NCBI GenBank assembly: GCA_002432805.1
Contig: DJGV01000007.1
Span: 82,991 to 146,990 of the forward strand
DNA: 64,000 nt
Source: Fervidobacterium sp. UBA5837
Lineage (GTDB): Bacteria > Thermotogota > Thermotogae > Thermotogales > Fervidobacteriaceae
Direction of reading: 5' to 3'
Below, piece by piece: positions 61,924 through 64,000 of the stretch (position 1 is its first letter; each line of letters begins with the position of its first letter). Both the position numbers and the translations under genes were made by a program. The notes under the pieces were generated by a model. That model did not search any database and was not told the DNA's origin. It was given only the letters and a program-made list of their open reading frames with translations.

Positions 61924-62958
61924 TCAAGCATTCATCACAGGTTTAATATCTATCTTCCAGCCAGTCAATTTTGCTGCAAGTCTAGCATTTTGTCCAGCCT
62001 TACCTATTGCTAAAGAGAGTTGATTTGGCGATACCAGCACTCGTGATGCTCTCGCCTCGTAATCAAGAATTTCGACATCAACAACAGATGCTGGGAGTAG
62101 TGCGTTTGCAATCAATTCCTTTGGGTTATCCGACCACTTAATTACATCAAGCTTTTCACCCCTTAATTCTTTCAGAACTGAAGAAATTCTCGAACCTTCA
62201 TGCCCAATGCAAGAACCCACAGGATCGATTTTTGGATCATGTGAGACAACGGCCATCTTTGTGCGTATACCAGGTTCTCTGACAACCTTAACTACTTCAA
62301 TTATCCCATTCTCTATCTCCGGTACCTCAAGTTCCAACAGTCCGAGGACAAATTCAGGATCTATTCGGCTGACAATTATCTTCGGGCCTTTTTTATCTCT
62401 CTTAACATCCCTCACATATACTTTTATAAGATCAGATTGCTCAAAAGTCTCACCAGGAATCCACTCCTTATTTGGTAAATGCGTTTCCAACTTTCCAATC
62501 CTTATATCCAGAAATTCAGGAGTTACCCTCAACACTTCAGCTGTAACCACTCTTTTCACAAGATCCGAATACCTTTCGTACTGTTTTTCCTTTTCTATCT
62601 CTCTGATCTTCTGGATAAGTACCTGCTTTGCAACTTGAACGGCAAATCTTCCCAATTTCTTTATATTCATCTTTTTCTTGATGATATCGCCTACACTTGC
62701 GTCTGGTTTGATTTTGAGTGCATCCACTAAAGAGATCTGCAAACTTTCATTCTCAACGTTATCGACAACTTCCAACATTTGATAAGCTTCTATCTCGCCA
62801 GACAGTTTATTTATCACAATCTCGACGTTTCTTTCTCCCGTCTTGTTCTTGTAAGCACTCATCAACGCCTTTTCAAGAATGTCTATAGACTCCTCCATAC
62901 TGATACCCTTTTCTCTTTCCAATTCTCTAAGTGCTTCCAATAACATTGGACTGTTCAT
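61924..62958 (-). CDS. nusA: Transcription termination/antitermination factor NusA
   Basis: Binds RNA polymerase and nascent RNA and modulates pausing, termination and antitermination. About 344 residues: N-terminal polymerase-binding domain, S1 domain (about 130-200), KH1 with VGSCIGHEGSRISSVLKEL, and KH2 with SLAIGKAGQNARLAAKLTGWKI. No C-terminal acidic repeats, the common form outside Proteobacteria. ATG 62958 behind GAGGAGG. Confidence 0.96.
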   Translation of the reverse strand: MNSPMLLEALRELEREKGISMEESIDILEKALMSAYKNKTGERNVEIVINKLSGEIEAYQMLEVVDNVENESLQISLVDALKIKPDASVGDIIKKKMNIKKLGRFAVQVAKQVLIQKIREIEKEKQYERYSDLVKRVVTAEVLRVTPEFLDIRIGKLETHLPNKEWIPGETFEQSDLIKVYVRDVKRDKKGPKIIVSRIDPEFVLGLLELEVPEIENGIIEVVKVVREPGIRTKMAVVSHDPKIDPVGSCIGHEGSRISSVLKELRGEKLDVIKWSDNPKELIANALLPASVVDVEILDYEARASRVLVSPNQLSLAIGKAGQNARLAAKLTGWKIDIKPVMNA

Positions 62959-63025
62959 AAACACATACCTCCTCTATCCGCTCTCTCAAGTATTTTTATT
63001 TCATTAGACATGTTCGATCAATTTG

Positions 63026-63487
63026 CTAAAATTCAACTTCAAGGTTTGCAGATCTCACATCTTCATATTTTATCAGAACATCTTTCCCATCCACATCTAG
63101 TATTATCTCTTGCTTTTCAACGTTCACACTCTTTATATGTCCCCTATATGTCTTATCTGTTTTCACCTTGGCATATTCACCGACAAACCTCGAAAATTCT
63201 GCAATATTCCGCAGGGGTCTATCCATTCCCGGTGAAGATACTTCGAGAAAATAACTACCTGGAATAATGTCCTCACCATCAAGTCGCTGTTCAAGCTCAT
63301 GTGATACCATCTCGCAATCTCTTGTACTAACGTAGTCGTTCAGTTTATCGATTATCACTGTCAAAGTCCATCTTCCAGACTGTATTCTGTACTTTACGTC
63401 AAATATCTCAAGCCCCATCCTTTCAACGATAGGTTGTGCGATAGAGCGTACCATTTCCGCAATCTTCTTTGGATCTAATCGACTCAT
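63026..63487 (-). CDS. rimP: Ribosome maturation factor RimP
   Basis: 153 residues; 30S assembly factor. VDLVR-like start, GLEIFDVKYR, RDCEMVSHELEQRLD and YFLEVSSPGMDRPLR fit RimP. It heads the minus-strand rimP-nusA unit, a common bacterial order, here followed by a Fur gene instead of the usual ylxR and infB. Confidence 0.95.
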   Translation of the reverse strand: MSRLDPKKIAEMVRSIAQPIVERMGLEIFDVKYRIQSGRWTLTVIIDKLNDYVSTRDCEMVSHELEQRLDGEDIIPGSYFLEVSSPGMDRPLRNIAEFSRFVGEYAKVKTDKTYRGHIKSVNVEKQEIILDVDGKDVLIKYEDVRSANLEVEF

Positions 63488-63562
63488 TCAAATCACTCCC
63501 TCCACACCTTCAAAATTCCGAACTCTCACAAAAATAGATGAAACATTGAAAAAATAATCGAA

Positions 63563-63584
63563 AGACCGGGACTAAAGTCCCGGT
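63563..63584 (-). terminator. Terminator downstream of tRNA-Ser
   Basis: Inverted repeat 63563-63572 with 63575-63584 (10 paired bases, loop AA as drawn, so a smaller effective stem). On the minus strand it is followed by TTTC and then an AT-rich run. Lies between the tRNA and rimP. Confidence 0.6.
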
Positions 63585-63603
63585 CAAAAAATTCCTTCTT
63601 TTC

Positions 63604-63694
63604 TGGCGGAGAGGGTGGGATTTGAACCCACGGGTGGATTGTGGCCACCGCACGCTCTCCAGGCGTGTGCCTTCGACCCCTCGGCCACCTCTCC
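63604..63694 (-). tRNA. tRNA-Ser (anticodon GGA)
   Basis: 91 bases including an encoded 3' CCA (63604-63606). Acceptor GGAGAGG (from 63694 down) pairs with CCTCTCC, discriminator G; the anticodon loop CTGGAGA carries GGA, which reads TCC and TCT; the long variable arm and GTTCAAATC T-loop are those of tRNA-Ser. Class II size fits serine. Confidence 0.96.
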
Positions 63695-63750
63695 TCATGT
63701 TCTACTTCTGAAGTCTCACAATCTCGCAAAAGCCTTATATGACCTCAAAG

Positions 63751-63779
63751 ATTATACCATACAATGTTGAAAAATTCAA
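63751..63779 (-). promoter_or_regulatory. Promoter of tRNA-Ser
   Basis: On the minus strand TTGAAT (63779-63774), a 17-base spacer and TATAAT (63756-63751) give a good sigma-70 type promoter about 57 bases before the tRNA 5' end. Confidence 0.85.
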
Positions 63780-63819
63780 GATATGCGTTAGATCATGTTA
63801 AATACCTTTGAAAAAGATT

Positions 63820-63844
63820 GGTTGGATCCATTTTCATTCCAACC
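63820..63844. other. Inverted repeat in the terminal gap
   Basis: GGTTGGA (63820-63826) with TCCAACC (63838-63844), loop of 11 bases. No T-run. Function unclear. The 306-base stretch from the tRNA to the window end otherwise holds the tRNA promoter, this repeat, the hairpin at 63869 and a possible gene end. Confidence 0.5.
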
Positions 63845-63868
63845 AGAGTTGATTTCGTTTGCATAATA

Positions 63869-63914
63869 AATCAGCTGACTATGCGACATTGCGTCTTCGA
63901 ATAGCCAGCTGATT
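63869..63914 (-). terminator. Hairpin, probable terminator of a gene entering from the right
   Basis: Stem of 9 pairs (63869-63877 with 63906-63914), a mismatch and 4 more pairs (63879-63882 with 63901-63904). On the minus strand it is followed by TTTATTATG, fairly T-rich. It lies 47 bases beyond a possible minus-strand stop codon at 63961-63963. Confidence 0.45.
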
Positions 63915-63960
63915 GTTTTGCTCAATTCTTTATTAGTCTTTCAAGAGTTAATTTCGAGAG

Positions 63961-63999
63961 TTACTTGGTTATTATCCTATCCATTATCTTTGCTAATTG
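63961..63999 (-). CDS. Possible 3' end of a minus-strand gene (truncated)
   Basis: Reading the minus strand from 63999 gives 12 codons (QLAKIMDRIITK) to TAA 63963-63961; the other two minus frames have early stops. The residues look like a real C-terminus, and a hairpin follows at 63869-63914. Too short for any functional call. Confidence 0.3.
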   Translation of the reverse strand, partial: QLAKIMDRIITK

Positions 64000-64000
64000 C

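Noticed and set aside
1..64000. CRISPR arrays, insertion sequences, prophage or integrative element
   Set aside because: No regularly spaced repeats, transposase, integrase, phage structural genes or long terminal inverted repeats are visible.

Overview
The window looks like a chromosomal segment of a hyperthermophilic or thermophilic member of the Thermotogota, most like Fervidobacterium or a close relative (inference from gene content; no search was run). Pointers are a fused shikimate kinase/3-dehydroquinate synthase, a DAHP synthase with the Thermotoga-type N-terminal regulatory domain, an SLH plus coiled-coil rod protein of the Omp-alpha 'toga' type, an archaeal-type phosphoglycerate mutase, an archaeal-like radical SAM/HhH protein, moderate-to-low GC, strong GGAGG ribosome sites and frequent GTG/TTG starts. 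I see no insertion sequence, prophage or CRISPR array; this is mostly core chromosome.

Layout. 1-2.6 kb: 3' part of gltX, then cysS and a terminator. 2.7-3.1 kb: an AroH-type chorismate mutase on the minus strand. 3.1-12.7 kb: a complete aromatic operon aroF-tyrA-aroA-aroE-aroC-aroKB-aroQ followed by proS. It is preceded by a promoter, a 42-codon leader peptide with five consecutive tyrosine codons, and mutually exclusive antiterminator and terminator hairpins. This is the strongest regulatory signal in the window. 12.8-15.9 kb: rtcB and an MFS transporter, convergent with an ornithine/lysine decarboxylase (to 17.1 kb). 17.2-27.4 kb: a long plus-strand run with a membrane GGDEF protein, truA, two secreted unknowns around tlyA, cheA-cheW-cheY and fliO-fliP-fliQ, ending stop-to-stop against tmk. 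28.2-32.3 kb: mini-RNase III, a PEPCK/HprK-like P-loop protein, hflK and hflC.

32.3-51.5 kb is almost all minus strand: argF; yqeK with a diverged LCP-like gene and a secreted unknown; DUF503, hslV, a Sua5-type threonylcarbamoyl-AMP synthase and a phospholipase-D-like protein; an ABC-2 export cassette; the 1022-residue rod protein; a group comprising a DUF72 protein, ECF sigma factor, membrane anti-sigma candidate, secreted RseB-like candidate and COG1031-type radical SAM protein; a UvrD-family helicase; and a PHP phosphoesterase. 51.6-61.4 kb is plus strand: HD protein, small membrane protein, thrS, HD-GYP-like protein, nfeD-qmcA, membrane protein, M29 aminopeptidase, apgM and a ComEC-like channel. 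61.4-64 kb is minus strand: rimP-nusA-fur and an upstream tRNA-Ser(GGA).

Beyond the Tyr attenuator, the most notable signals concern translation initiation. A secreted protein and FliO appear to start at ATC codons, and two membrane or secreted proteins without their own Shine-Dalgarno site are preceded by very short ORFs that have one and that overlap their start codons. Starts were chosen from ribosome-site spacing, so several differ from the longest possible reading frame.
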